NCBI RefSeq assembly: GCF_016785085.1
Contig: NZ_JAENHO010000005.1
Location: 558,001 to 622,000, forward strand
Length of the DNA stretch: 64,000 nt
Source: Paractinoplanes lichenicola
Lineage (GTDB): Bacteria; Actinomycetota; Actinomycetes; Mycobacteriales; Micromonosporaceae
Reading direction: 5' to 3'
The notes beneath the pieces are model-generated. The model worked only from the letters and a program-made list of their open reading frames with translations. It was not told where the DNA came from and did no database searches. The stretch's first letter is position 1. Every line of letters starts with the position of its first letter. The translations under genes were made by a program, and so were the position numbers. Positions 34,911 through 44,341 of this stretch are shown piece by piece.

Positions 34911-37541
34911 TTACAGGCTCAGGATGCGATCCAGGAACTCCCGGTAGCCGCGCATCGCCATCCGCATGCTCTCGGTGTCGGGCTTGCCGTTGCCGCGCAG
35001 CGGGTCCAGCTCGTCCCGCTCGGCCAGCAGCGCCTCGGTGAGCTCGTTGACCGCGTCCGTGAGCAGGTCGTGGGCCCGGGTCAGGGCCGTCTCGGGGTCG
35101 TCGACGAACTCGGCCTTGACCTCGTGCCAGGCCGCCCGGAAGTGGCGGACCGCGTCGTCGTCCCAGAACGCGATGTGCCCCGCGGCCACGTCACCCGGGC
35201 GCAGCGCGACCTCGTCGGCGGCCACCGGCTCCGCCGCGGGCTTCTCCTCGGCGGGCTCCTCCTCCGGAGCGGCGCGGCGGCCCCGGCGCACCGGCTCGGC
35301 GTCCTCGAGGCTGGCCGAGCGGCGTAGTTCCGGCCCGGCGATGGATCCGGCGATGGACCCGGCGACGGACCCAGGGCCGGGCTCGGCCGGCTGCGGCGGG
35401 GCCTCGCTGGTCTGCGGCTTCGCGACCGGCACCGGGATGCTGGCCGCCGAGCGCGGGGCAGGCACCCCCGAGACCGGGCCGGCGTCAGGGTCGGGCAGAG
35501 CCGGCGCGTACGACGGCGGCTGGCCGTAGCCCGCCCCGAAGACCGGGCCCGGCGAAACCGGGTGGGCCGACACCGGCGCCGCCGAGACCGGGACGCTCGA
35601 GGTCGGGGCGTTCGAGGTCGGGGCAGTCGAGGCCGGCGGCGACGAGGTCGGGCCGACGACGGGGTGGGTCGAGGTGGGCACGGAGGCCCAGCCCGCGGCC
35701 GCCCGGCGGGCGTCGATGTCGTCCGGGGCGGCGCGGCGTCCGGCGGTCTCGTCGGTGCCCGTGGCGGCCGGCCCGGTGTCGGGAGCCCGTCCGTTCATGT
35801 CATCACGCCCGTTCTCGTCATGCGCTTCCCCGTGCTCAGGCCCGGCCGCCCGCCCGTTCGTCTCGCCGGGGCCATGGCCGTGGCCGTTGAGGCCGGGCTT
35901 CGACTCCGCCGGGTTGCGGCCACCGAACAGGAACCGGTTGTTGCGCCCGCCCAGGCCGAAGCCGCCGAATTCCCGGTCCCAGGGGTTGCCCCGGCCGGAC
36001 TCTACGGATGCCCGGTTCCGGCCCTCGTCAGTCGCGTCGAGGGAGTGATCAGAATCGCGCTCCGGCGCCTCGCCGGCCTGCCGCGGGGCCCCACTGATCG
36101 GCTGCGGCGGCCCACTGACCTGATGCGGCAGCGGCGGCCCACTGACCTGACGCGACGCGCCGGCGACCGGGGTGTCGGCGCTGTGGGCGCCACCCTGGTT
36201 GCCCGCGCCGAACAGCCGGTTGCCGTCCTCGGACGGGCTGCTGCCGGCCCGGCCCAACGGGTCGTTCGGACCGCCGGCGAGGGGCCGGTTGTCATCAGAG
36301 CCGAGCGGCCCGCGCCCGGACTCACCGTCCGCCTGGTTGTCGCTCATGACCTTTCCTTCGGCAGGATCACGTGGGCCGCCACCGAGCGGCCGGTTGTCGT
36401 CGGGCTTATTCCCACCGGTGAGATCGTTCGGGCTGCCACCGAGCGGACCATTTCCCCGTACGCCGAGGGGGTCGTTCGCGCTGCTGCCGAGCGGACCATT
36501 TCCCCGTACGCCGTGAGGGTCGTTCGCGCCGCTGCCGAGCGGAGCGTGCCGGGTCGCACCCAGCGGGTCGGTCGAGCCGCCGCCGCTGACCGGAGCGTTT
36601 CCGTTCCCGCCGAGCGGATCGCCCGCGCCGCCGCCGAACCGGCCGTTTCCGCCGAGTGAACCGCCGGAGCCCAGCGGATCCCCTGCGCCGCCCGGATCCC
36701 CCGCGCCGCGCGATCCGCTCGCCCCGCGTGCTCCGTAGTCACCCGCCAACCCGTGCGTGCCACCAGGGCCACGGACGCCCTCAAAGCCGCGCTGGTCACC
36801 CGCGCCGGTGGAGCCGGTCGGCCCGTTCGGTCCGGGCACTCCCGTGGGCCGGGGGCCGTCAAAGGCCGGGCCGTGGGAGTCGCCCTGCCCCGGCACACCT
36901 GACGCGTACGGAGTCATGGGCGTGCCGGTCCGTCCACGTCCGGGCGGTGCCAGCGGCATCTGCGCCTGCCGATTCGCCGCCGGCTGCCCGACCGGAATGC
37001 CGATGTGCGGCGGCTCACTGTATTGCCCCGCCTGCGGCGGCCCGCTGACCTGTCCTGGGCGCGGCGGCCCGCTGATCTGTCCCGGATGCGGCGGCCCGCT
37101 GATCTGCCCCGGCCGCGGTGGTCCGCTGACCTGGCCCGGCAGCGGCAGGCCACTGACCTGGCCCGGGCGCGGCGGTCCGCCGAGCTGGCCCGGGTGCGGC
37201 AGTCCACTTGTCTGCCCCGGGAACGGTGGTCCGCTGATCTGGCCGGGATGCGGCGGCGCGCTCGTCTGGGCGGCGTGCGGCGGAGCGCTCGTCTGGCCGG
37301 CGTGCGGCGGGCCGGAGACCTGCTCGTTGTCAGGCGGTCCGCTGATCGGCCCGGCGAGGCCCAGACCGTCCACGGTGCGCCGCGAGCCCAGCGGAACCAT
37401 CTCGGTTTCACCCGAAAGAGTGCCCGGCATCCCCGGCGAACCGGGCGCAACGCCCTCGTCCTCGGTGTCGCGGTTCACTGGCCAGAAACGGGCGAGCCCG
37501 CGCGACGACCGACTGTTGTCGGGGTTGGACGTCGGCTCCAT
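34911..37541 (-). CDS. large Pro/Gly-rich repeat protein with conserved C-terminal domain
   Basis: I choose the ATG at 37541 (MEPTSNPDNSRSS), giving 876 residues; the open frame continues to 37853 without family-like sequence. Residues 66-182 are thirteen copies of a nine-residue repeat, consensus [IVT]SGPP[HR]PGQ. About 200-500 are Gly/Asn/Asp/Pro-rich, including several copies of NDPLGVRGNGPLG. The region 500-740 is low complexity. Only the last 130 residues look folded: FWDDDAVRHFRAAWHEVKAEFVDDP...AVNELTEALLAERDEL...MAMRGYREFLDRILSL, a helical domain I associate with uncharacterised actinobacterial proteins. No signal peptide or membrane segment is visible. Function is unknown. Confidence 0.75.
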   Translation of the reverse strand: MEPTSNPDNSRSSRGLARFWPVNRDTEDEGVAPGSPGMPGTLSGETEMVPLGSRRTVDGLGLAGPISGPPDNEQVSGPPHAGQTSAPPHAAQTSAPPHPGQISGPPFPGQTSGLPHPGQLGGPPRPGQVSGLPLPGQVSGPPRPGQISGPPHPGQISGPPRPGQVSGPPQAGQYSEPPHIGIPVGQPAANRQAQMPLAPPGRGRTGTPMTPYASGVPGQGDSHGPAFDGPRPTGVPGPNGPTGSTGAGDQRGFEGVRGPGGTHGLAGDYGARGASGSRGAGDPGGAGDPLGSGGSLGGNGRFGGGAGDPLGGNGNAPVSGGGSTDPLGATRHAPLGSGANDPHGVRGNGPLGSSANDPLGVRGNGPLGGSPNDLTGGNKPDDNRPLGGGPRDPAEGKVMSDNQADGESGRGPLGSDDNRPLAGGPNDPLGRAGSSPSEDGNRLFGAGNQGGAHSADTPVAGASRQVSGPPLPHQVSGPPQPISGAPRQAGEAPERDSDHSLDATDEGRNRASVESGRGNPWDREFGGFGLGGRNNRFLFGGRNPAESKPGLNGHGHGPGETNGRAAGPEHGEAHDENGRDDMNGRAPDTGPAATGTDETAGRRAAPDDIDARRAAAGWASVPTSTHPVVGPTSSPPASTAPTSNAPTSSVPVSAAPVSAHPVSPGPVFGAGYGQPPSYAPALPDPDAGPVSGVPAPRSAASIPVPVAKPQTSEAPPQPAEPGPGSVAGSIAGSIAGPELRRSASLEDAEPVRRGRRAAPEEEPAEEKPAAEPVAADEVALRPGDVAAGHIAFWDDDAVRHFRAAWHEVKAEFVDDPETALTRAHDLLTDAVNELTEALLAERDELDPLRGNGKPDTESMRMAMRGYREFLDRILSL

Positions 37542-38023
37542 CGGTTTGAGACTCCCGTCGCTCCGGCTCCGCCACCCGCGGACTTGAGCTGCGGTAACCC
37601 TCTGGGGAGGCGGCTGTGAACACCCCTGACTGGGTGCAACGCAGCACGACGGTACCGTCCCGCGCTGCAAGAGGCATCCCCCGTGCCCGGATCGTGGGCC
37701 GCGTCGGCGCCGTACCCAGCCGCTTCGCCCCCACGGCGGGACCGCCGCCGCCGCGGCCCCGCAACGCCCGCCCGCTGACAGCCCCGCCAGACCGTCACGG
37801 AGAGCATCTGCGGCCGTCCCACCCCGTTTGGCCGCCACCCGGACGTCGACCACGGAAGGTCATCTCGTGCGGTCCTCGGGCCGTCCCGGTCAGGTGGTGC
37901 CGCGCGGCGCGGCCGGCCCCAACTGTCGGAAACCAGCCAGCTCGGTGCGGCGGTGGGGCTGGGAGTGCCGGGCGGGGTCGGGCGGGCGGGAGTCGCGCGC
38001 GGTGGATGGGGGAGAATCGTCGC
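37542..38023. other. 482-base region between the repeat protein and hisI
   Basis: The region must hold divergent promoters for the repeat protein and for hisI. The frames that stay open across it are compositionally odd (Arg/Pro/Ala-rich) and are extensions of the flanking genes. I see no clear RNA gene, leader peptide with tryptophan or histidine codon runs, or strong hairpin. Confidence 0.5.
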
Positions 38024-38458
38024 GTGGTAGTGAAGACCGACCTGGATCCCGCGATCGCCGACCGGCTCAAGCGCACCTCCGACGGCCTCGTGGCGGCGAT
38101 CGTGCGCGAGCACGGCAGCGGCGATGTGCTCATGCTGGCCTGGATGGACGACGAGGCGCTGCATCGCACGCTGACCACCGGGCGGGCGACCTACTGGTCC
38201 CGCAGCCGCGAGGAGTATTGGGTCAAGGGCGCCACGTCCGGCCACTTCCAGTACGTGCGCAGCGTCGCCCTCGACTGTGACGGGGACGCGCTTCTCGTGA
38301 CCGTCGATCAGGTCGGCGCGGCCTGCCACACCGGCGAGCACACCTGCTTCTTCGACGAGCTGCCGGTGACGACGACGGCCGGCGAGACGACGACGGCCGG
38401 TGAGGCGACGACGGCCGCGGGCGCGGCGACCGGGGCGACGGAGGCGGCGGAGCGATGA
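38024..38458 (+). CDS. hisI: phosphoribosyl-AMP cyclohydrolase
   Basis: HisI opens the adenine ring of PR-AMP in histidine synthesis. From the GTG at 38024 (144 residues; an ATG at 38006 is also in frame) the enzyme has VLMLAWMDDEALHRTLTTGRATYWSRSREEYWVKGATSG, then DCDGDALLVTVDQVGAACHTGEHTCF with the zinc and magnesium ligands. It lacks the HisE pyrophosphohydrolase domain. The last 30 residues are a simple TTAGE/ATG-rich tail absent from typical HisI and likely disordered. It overlaps trpE by four bases. Confidence 0.95.
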   Translation: MVVKTDLDPAIADRLKRTSDGLVAAIVREHGSGDVLMLAWMDDEALHRTLTTGRATYWSRSREEYWVKGATSGHFQYVRSVALDCDGDALLVTVDQVGAACHTGEHTCFFDELPVTTTAGETTTAGEATTAAGAATGATEAAER

Positions 38459-39987
38459 CCAGCGGAGCTGTGGTTCCCGACGAGGCCGGCTTCCTGAAGC
38501 AGCGGCAGCGCGTGGTGCCGGTGACCCGGCGGCTGCTGGCCGACGGCGAGACCCCGGTCGGCGTCTACACGAAGCTCGCCGGCGGCCCGGGCACCTTCCT
38601 GCTCGAGTCGGCCGAGCAGGGCGCCGGGCCGTCCGGTGCGGCCTGGTCGCGTTACTCGTTCGTGGGTGTCCGCAGCGCGGCCACGCTGGTCGAGCGGGAC
38701 GGTCAGGCGCACTGGCTGGGCGCGCCGCCCGCGGGGGTGCCGCTCGACGGCGACCCGGTGGTGGCGCTGCGCGAGACCGTGGCCGCGCTGGCCGACGGGC
38801 CCGCGCCCGGCGATCTGCCCCCGCTGACCGGCGGCATGGTCGGCTATCTGAGCTACGACCTCGTACGCCGTTTCGAGCGCCTGCCCTCGTCGGCCGGTGA
38901 CGATCTGGCGCTGCCCGAGCTGGGCATGATGCTGGCGACCGACCTCGTGGTGCTCGACCACTACGACGGCTCGGCCATCCTGGTCGCCAACGCCGTGCTG
39001 GCCGACGACGCCGACGATCGGGCCCGGCTCGCGGCCTATCACAACGCGGTCGGGCGGCTCGACGCGATGACCACGGCCCTGTCCCGGCCCACGCCGCCGA
39101 TGATCTCCACGGTGGAGCGCCGGCCGGCCGGGGAGCCGGTCAGCCGCACCGCGCCGGGGGAGTATCAGAAGGCGGTCGAGGAGGCCAAGGAGGCGATCCG
39201 GGCCGGCGAGTGCTTCCAGATCGTCGTGGCGCAGCGGTTCGAGCGGCCGACCGACGCCGACCCGCTCGACGTCTATCGGGTGCTGCGGGCGACCAACCCG
39301 AGCCCGTACATGTATCTGCTGCGCTTCGACGATTTCGACATCGTCGGCTCCTCGCCCGAGGCGCATCTGAAGGTCAGCGCCGACGAGCAGGGCGCCCGCC
39401 GGGCGTTGCTGCACCCCATCGCCGGTACGAGGTGGCGGGGCGCGACGCCCGAGCAGGACAACGCGCTCGCGGCCGAGCTGCTGGCCGACCCCAAGGAACG
39501 GGCCGAGCACGTGATGCTGGTCGACCTGGGCCGCAACGACCTGGGCCGGGTGTGCCGGGCGGGCTCGGTCGAGGTGCCCGAGTTCGCGCGGATCGAGCGG
39601 TACAGCCATGTCATGCACATCGTGTCGACGGTCATCGGCGAGCTGCGCGACGACCGTACGGCGTTCGACGCGCTGGCCGCGACGTTCCCGGCGGGCACCC
39701 TGTCGGGGGCGCCCAAGGTGCGCGCCATGGAGATCATCGAGTCGCTGGAGCCGACCCGGCGCGGGCTGTACGGCGGCACGGTAGGCTATTTCGGGTTCGC
39801 CGGCGACATGGACATGGCGATCGCGATCCGCACGGCGCTGCTCAAGGACGGCGTGGCCTACGTCGGCGCGGGCGCCGGGATCGTGGCCGACTCCGACCCG
39901 GCCGCCGAGGAGCAGGAGACCCGCAACAAGGCGGCGGCGGTGCTGGCGGCGATCGCCTCGGCCGAGACGCTGCGCGCGGCCCGATGA
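38455..39987 (+). CDS. trpE: anthranilate synthase component I
   Basis: TrpE (510 residues) converts chorismate to anthranilate with ammonia from a TrpG subunit, which is not in the window. The feedback region LLESAEQG...WSRYSFVGV is near residue 45. The chorismate-binding domain contains GECFQIVVAQRFERP, GSSPEAHLKV, HPIAGTRWRG, LLADPKERAEHVMLVDLGRNDLGRV, FPAGTLSGAPKVRAMEIIE and AGAGIVADSDPAAEEQE. It follows hisI with ATGA coupling, an arrangement common in actinobacteria. Confidence 0.97.
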   Translation: MTSGAVVPDEAGFLKQRQRVVPVTRRLLADGETPVGVYTKLAGGPGTFLLESAEQGAGPSGAAWSRYSFVGVRSAATLVERDGQAHWLGAPPAGVPLDGDPVVALRETVAALADGPAPGDLPPLTGGMVGYLSYDLVRRFERLPSSAGDDLALPELGMMLATDLVVLDHYDGSAILVANAVLADDADDRARLAAYHNAVGRLDAMTTALSRPTPPMISTVERRPAGEPVSRTAPGEYQKAVEEAKEAIRAGECFQIVVAQRFERPTDADPLDVYRVLRATNPSPYMYLLRFDDFDIVGSSPEAHLKVSADEQGARRALLHPIAGTRWRGATPEQDNALAAELLADPKERAEHVMLVDLGRNDLGRVCRAGSVEVPEFARIERYSHVMHIVSTVIGELRDDRTAFDALAATFPAGTLSGAPKVRAMEIIESLEPTRRGLYGGTVGYFGFAGDMDMAIAIRTALLKDGVAYVGAGAGIVADSDPAAEEQETRNKAAAVLAAIASAETLRAAR

Positions 39988-40664
39988 GCGACCCGGCCGG
40001 CCCGGCCCCGGCAGCGGCCGGCAAACCAAGCGACGACCCGGCCGGCCCGGCCCCGACAGCGGCCGGCAAAACAGGCGACGACCCGGCCGGCCCGGCCCGC
40101 ACGACGGCCGATGACAAAAGCGGCGCCAGGCGGGCCTATCTGCTGGCGATCGTGGCCTGCCTGGCCGGGGCGGGCATCGCGGCCTACGGGGCGACGCGCA
40201 CCTGGTCGGTGGAAATCACTCCACGGCCTGAAATGTCGGACTTGCGGACGGTGCGGGCCGGTGTCGACGTCGCGCCCTGGGTGATGGGGCTGGCCCTGGT
40301 CGGGCTGGCCGGTGCGGGTGCCCTGCTGGCCACGCACGGCTGGCTGCGGCGGGCGCTGGGCGGCCTGATCACGCTGGCCGGCGTCGGGGTGGCGATCAGC
40401 GCGATCGCCGGCCGGGCCGGGCTCGACACCGGGGAGGCGGGCGCCGGGGGAACGGTCTGGCCGATCGCCTGCGTCCTCGGGGGAGTGATCGTCGCGCTGG
40501 GCGGGGTGACCGCCGCCCGGCTGGGTCACACGTGGCCGCGGATGTCGGCCCGCTACGACCGCAAGCCGGCAGTGGCGTCACGGGAGGACGCCGGGCTGAA
40601 CAAGCCGGTGGACAGCCGCGCGGCCTGGGACTCCCTCGACCGGGGCGACGACCCGACGGTGTGA
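39984..40664 (+). CDS. TIGR02234-type Trp-operon-associated membrane protein
   Basis: This 226-residue protein overlaps trpE by four bases. Four hydrophobic segments (about 50-68, 94-113, 122-142, 155-174) match the TIGR02234 family found in actinobacterial trp loci; its function is unknown. The N-terminus is unusual: three near-identical copies of DPAGPAPxAAGKxxD (residues 3-45) precede the first helix, from a 36-39 base DNA repeat at about 39990-40110. The tail ends AWDSLDRGDDPTV, typical of the family. Confidence 0.85.
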   Translation: MSDPAGPAPAAAGKPSDDPAGPAPTAAGKTGDDPAGPARTTADDKSGARRAYLLAIVACLAGAGIAAYGATRTWSVEITPRPEMSDLRTVRAGVDVAPWVMGLALVGLAGAGALLATHGWLRRALGGLITLAGVGVAISAIAGRAGLDTGEAGAGGTVWPIACVLGGVIVALGGVTAARLGHTWPRMSARYDRKPAVASREDAGLNKPVDSRAAWDSLDRGDDPTV

Positions 40665-40669
40665 GGCCC

Positions 40670-40692
40670 GCCCCGGTGTTGACGGCCGGGGC
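40670..40692 (+). terminator. hairpin after the hisI-trpE operon
   Basis: GCCCCGG (40670-40676) and CCGGGGC (40686-40692) form a perfect seven-base stem with a nine-base loop, six bases after the stop of the TIGR02234 gene. No T-tract follows. A GC-rich terminator is plausible. Confidence 0.5.
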
Positions 40693-40848
40693 TGAGGGGT
40701 AAGAGACCTTGCAGCGGGCGGTCCGGGACCAAGAGGCAGACGGCCTGGTCGGCGGGCGGTGTCAGCGGGCGCGAGCGCGACCGCGCCAAGGGCCCGGGAC
40801 GACCGCGATGCGGTTGCGAACTGCCACGACGCGTACGGGATGAGGGGT

Positions 40849-41121
40849 TTATCGGGTCTTGGCGAGGCGGCGGCGCGAGGAGCGGTGGGCGACCAGGGCG
40901 GCCACCTCACGGGTGAGCTCGGCGCGGGCCTCGTTGCGGGCACGGTCCTCGAGGGTCGCGGCCCAGGCGTTGTCGCGGGCGGTACGGATGTTCGCGTCAC
41001 CGATCACGCGGCGCTGGACGCCGAGCACGAGGTCGGCGGCGGCGGCGACGAGGGCGCGGGAAGCGTTGGCGAAGCCGGCGGGAACGTCCGGCTGGGCGGT
41101 GGCGGCCACGGGAAACTCCAC
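40849..41121 (-). CDS. small conserved-looking protein of unknown function
   Basis: A 90-residue protein on the strand opposite to the trp genes. Its middle (ASRALVAAAADLVLGVQRRVIGDANIRTARDNAWAATLEDRARNEARAELTREVAALVA) is amphipathic and helical, and the C-terminus HRSSRRRLAKTR is basic. The composition is balanced, unlike shadow frames. I do not recognise a family. The start (GTG at 41121) lacks a clear ribosome site. Confidence 0.55.
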   Translation of the reverse strand: MEFPVAATAQPDVPAGFANASRALVAAAADLVLGVQRRVIGDANIRTARDNAWAATLEDRARNEARAELTREVAALVAHRSSRRRLAKTR

Positions 41122-41432
41122 ATCGATCGCTCTTGTCTGGTGGACGCTCGGCGGCGCCCGAACCAGTTTGCCTCGCTCTCATCATGGCCGGACCCTATTT
41201 CCGGTGCGTGACGGTCGTGTCAACGCGCCGTGGGATCCACCGATCAGATGAGGTCGCCCTGCACAACGAGCCGGACCGTGGGAGGCTGCTGTGACCGAAG
41301 TGACAGATCGCGGGTGGGCAGGCGGCATTATGCCCCAACCCGGTTCGTGAGGCGCGCCATACCCCGGGGGGCCTTGCGCGACCGCGACCTCCTAGCATCG
41401 GGCGGAGGACACCCGGAGAGGGGAGTCGTTTC
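41122..41432. other. 311-base promoter region of trpCBA
   Basis: No gene is supported. A candidate promoter lies near the end (CCTAGCATC as -10 at about 41391, TTGCGC upstream). I looked for a leader peptide with consecutive Trp codons and for a T-box and saw neither. A second start must serve the small minus-strand gene. Confidence 0.4.
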
Positions 41433-42284
41433 GTGACATCCGATCAGCAGGCGGAAGCGGGTTCTGGCGGACCGCAGAACGTGCTGGAGGAGATCCTCGC
41501 CGGAGTGCGCGAGGACGTGGCGGCCCGGCAGGCGCAGGTGCCGTTGGAGCAGGTTCGGGAGGCGGCCGCGGCGGCGCCGCCGGCCATCGACGCCTATGCG
41601 GCGTTACGCAAGCCCGGCGTGGCGGTGATCGCTGAGGTCAAGCGGTCGTCGCCGTCGAAGGGCGCGCTGGCCGACATCCCCGACCCGGCCGAGTTGGCGG
41701 GGGAGTACGCGGCGGGTGGCGCCCGGTGCATCAGCGTGCTCACCGAGGGCCGGTGGTTCGGCGGGTCGCTCGACGACCTGCGGGCGGTCCGTGCCTCGGT
41801 GCAGATCCCGGTGCTGCGCAAGGATTTCGTGGTCTCGAGCTATCAGGTGCACGAGGCCCGGGCCCACGGCGCCGACCTGGTGCTCCTGATCGTGGCGGCG
41901 CTCGAGCAGAACGTGCTCGTCGGCCTGCTCGAGCGCATCGAGTCGCTCGGCATGACCGCGCTCGTCGAGGTGCACAACGAGGAGGAGGCGGATCGCGCTC
42001 TCGAGGCGAACGCCAAGGTCATCGGGGTCAACGCCCGTGACCTGCGCACCCTCGAGGTGGACCGGGCGGTCTTCGAGCGCATCGCGCCCGGCCTGCCCAA
42101 CAACGTCGTGAAGATCGCCGAGTCGGGCGTGCGCGGGCCGCACGATCTGATCCGGTACGCGTCGGCCGGCGCCGATGCTGTGCTGGTGGGCGAGGGCCTG
42201 GTGACCCAGAAGTCGCCGCGGGACGCGGTGGCCGAGCTGGTCAACGCCGGGAACCACCCCGCGACCCCGCGGCCGGTGCGATGA
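41433..42284 (+). CDS. trpC: indole-3-glycerol phosphate synthase
   Basis: TrpC (283 residues) closes the indole ring of CdRP. The TIM barrel shows VIAEVKRSSPSKGALADIPD, RCISVLTEGRWFGGSLDDL, VLRKDFVVSSYQVHEARAHGADLVLLIVAAL, LVEVHNEEE, VIGVNARDLRTLEVD and AESGVRGPHDL, with the catalytic lysines and glutamates in place. No TrpF domain is fused. The start is a GTG behind GAGAGGGGAG. The N-terminal 20 residues are a non-conserved extension. Confidence 0.97.
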   Translation: MTSDQQAEAGSGGPQNVLEEILAGVREDVAARQAQVPLEQVREAAAAAPPAIDAYAALRKPGVAVIAEVKRSSPSKGALADIPDPAELAGEYAAGGARCISVLTEGRWFGGSLDDLRAVRASVQIPVLRKDFVVSSYQVHEARAHGADLVLLIVAALEQNVLVGLLERIESLGMTALVEVHNEEEADRALEANAKVIGVNARDLRTLEVDRAVFERIAPGLPNNVVKIAESGVRGPHDLIRYASAGADAVLVGEGLVTQKSPRDAVAELVNAGNHPATPRPVR

Positions 42285-43522
42285 GCGCGCCCACCATGCC
42301 CGACTTGTCGGGTCATTTCGGGCGGTACGGCGGCCGGTTCGTGCCGGAGGCGCTCGTCCGGGCGCTTGATGAGCTCGACGCGGCATATCGGACGGCCAAG
42401 ACAGATCCGGAGTTTCAGGCGCAGTTCAAGGATCTGCTCCTCAACTACGCCGGTACTCCGTCGCTGCTCTATCGCGCCGAGCGCCTGTCCCAGGCCGTCG
42501 GGGCGGAGATCCTGCTCAAGCGGGAGGACCTGAACCACACGGGCGCCCACAAGGTGCGCAACGTGCTGGGCCAGGCCCTGCTCGCGAAGCGGATGGGCAA
42601 GCCCCGCGTGATCGCCGAGACCGGCGCCGGTCAGCACGGCGTGGCCAGCGCGACCGCGGCGGCCCTGCTCGACCTCGAGTGCGTCGTCTACATGGGCGAG
42701 ACCGACACCGAGCGGCAGGCGCTCAACGTGGCCCGCATGCGCATGCTCGGCGCCACGGTCGTCCCGGTCACCAACGGCTCCCGTACGCTCAAGGACGCCC
42801 TCAACGAGGCCCTGCGCGACTGGGTGGCCAGCGTCGACACCACGCACTACCTGCTCGGCACGGCGGCCGGCCCGCACCCGTTCCCCGAGATCGTCCGCGA
42901 CTTCGTGGGCGGCATCGGCATCGAGGCCCGGCAGCAGTGCCTCGACCAGCTCGGCCGCCTGCCCGACGCGGTGGCGGCCTGCGTCGGCGGCGGGTCCAAC
43001 GCGATCGGCATCTTCCACGCGTTCGTCGGGGACGAGAGCGTCCAGCTGTACGGCTTCGAGGCCGGCGGCGAGGGCGTGGCGACCGGCCGGCACGCGGCGT
43101 CCATCACCGGCGGCTCGTCCGGCGTGCTGCACGGCGCCCGGACGTACGTGTTGCAGGACGACGACGGGCAGACCGTCGAGTCGCACTCCATCTCGGCCGG
43201 TCTCGACTACCCGGGCGTCGGCCCCGAGCACGCCTGGCTGCACGACACCGGCCGGGCCGAGTACGAGCCGGTCACCGACGCCGAGGCGATGACCGCGTTC
43301 CAGTTGCTCTGCCGTACGGAGGGCATCATCCCGGCCATCGAGAGCGCCCATGCCCTCGCGGGTGCGGCCCGGATCGCGCCGCAGTTGCGCGAGGAGCTCG
43401 GCCGCACGCCGACGATCGTGGTCAACCTGTCGGGCCGCGGCGACAAGGACGTGCACACCGCGGGCGCCTACTTCGGGATCCTCGACCCGGTCGAGACCCT
43501 GGTCCCAGGAGAGAACTCGTGA
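42281..43522 (+). CDS. trpB: tryptophan synthase beta chain
   Basis: TrpB (413 residues) joins indole and serine with PLP. The cofactor lysine is K91 in LKREDLNHTGAHKVRN. Other signatures are ETGAGQHGVASATAAAL, the phosphate-binding GGGSNAIG, and SAGLDYPGVGPEH. Length and motifs place it in the TrpB1 class that works with TrpA. ATGA overlaps link it to trpC and GTGA to trpA. Confidence 0.98.
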   Translation: MSAPTMPDLSGHFGRYGGRFVPEALVRALDELDAAYRTAKTDPEFQAQFKDLLLNYAGTPSLLYRAERLSQAVGAEILLKREDLNHTGAHKVRNVLGQALLAKRMGKPRVIAETGAGQHGVASATAAALLDLECVVYMGETDTERQALNVARMRMLGATVVPVTNGSRTLKDALNEALRDWVASVDTTHYLLGTAAGPHPFPEIVRDFVGGIGIEARQQCLDQLGRLPDAVAACVGGGSNAIGIFHAFVGDESVQLYGFEAGGEGVATGRHAASITGGSSGVLHGARTYVLQDDDGQTVESHSISAGLDYPGVGPEHAWLHDTGRAEYEPVTDAEAMTAFQLLCRTEGIIPAIESAHALAGAARIAPQLREELGRTPTIVVNLSGRGDKDVHTAGAYFGILDPVETLVPGENS

Positions 43523-44322
43523 GCATCGCGGAGATCTTCCACAAGGCCCGCGCCGAGGACAGGGCGCTGCTGATCGGCTGCATGCCGGCCGGCTTCCCGA
43601 CCGTCGAGGACAGCATCGCCTCGATGATCGCGATGCACGAGGCCGGCTGCGACGTGATCGAGGTCGAGCTGCCCTACTCCGACCCGGTCATGGACGGCCC
43701 GGTCATTCAGAAGGCCAGCGACATCGCGCTCGGCCGGGGCGTGCGCACCCGCGACACGCTGCGGATCATCGAGGCGGTCGCGCGCACCGGGGCCCCGGTC
43801 GTGCTGATGACGTATTGGAACCCCGTCGAGAAGTACGGGGTCAACGCGTTCGCCCGCGACCTGGCCGCGGCCGGCGCCACCGGCATGATCACGCCCGACC
43901 TGATCCCGGACGAGGCCGGCGAGTGGATCGCCGCCGCCGACGAGCACCGGATCGACCGGACGTTCCTGGTCTCACCGTCCTCGACCGACGAGCGGATCGC
44001 GATGACGGTCGCCCAGTGCCGCGGCTTCGTCTACGCCACCGCGCTGATGGGCGTCACCGGCGCCCGTACGGCGGTCTCGTCGCAGGCGCCCGCGCTGGTC
44101 GAACGCGTGCGGCACGCCAACCCCGACATGCCGGTCGGCGTGGGCCTCGGGGTCGGCACCGGCACGCAGGCGGCCGAGGTCGCCGGGTTCGCCGACGGGG
44201 TGATCGTCGGCAGCGCGCTGATCCGGTGTGTGCTCGATGCCCCCGACCGGGCCACCGGTCTGTCACGACTGCGTAACCTGAGCTCGGAACTGGCCGAGGG
44301 AGTGCGAAACCCGGCCCGATGA
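43519..44322 (+). CDS. trpA: tryptophan synthase alpha chain
   Basis: TrpA (267 residues) splits indole-3-glycerol phosphate and feeds indole to TrpB. The start is the GTG at 43519 overlapping the trpB stop. The catalytic acids are in VIEVELPYSDPVMDGPVIQ; GMITPDLIPDEA and PVGVGLGVGTGTQAAEVAGFADGVIVGSALI complete the barrel. The frame is open upstream within trpB only as a shadow. Confidence 0.97.
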   Translation: MSIAEIFHKARAEDRALLIGCMPAGFPTVEDSIASMIAMHEAGCDVIEVELPYSDPVMDGPVIQKASDIALGRGVRTRDTLRIIEAVARTGAPVVLMTYWNPVEKYGVNAFARDLAAAGATGMITPDLIPDEAGEWIAAADEHRIDRTFLVSPSSTDERIAMTVAQCRGFVYATALMGVTGARTAVSSQAPALVERVRHANPDMPVGVGLGVGTGTQAAEVAGFADGVIVGSALIRCVLDAPDRATGLSRLRNLSSELAEGVRNPAR

Positions 44323-44341
44323 AGCGGTAGCGTGTGCACCC

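Noticed and set aside
41122..41432. Trp attenuator, leader peptide or T-box before trpC
   Set aside because: No run of Trp codons, no T-box sequence and no terminator-antiterminator pair could be seen. The region before hisI-trpE was also checked with the same result.
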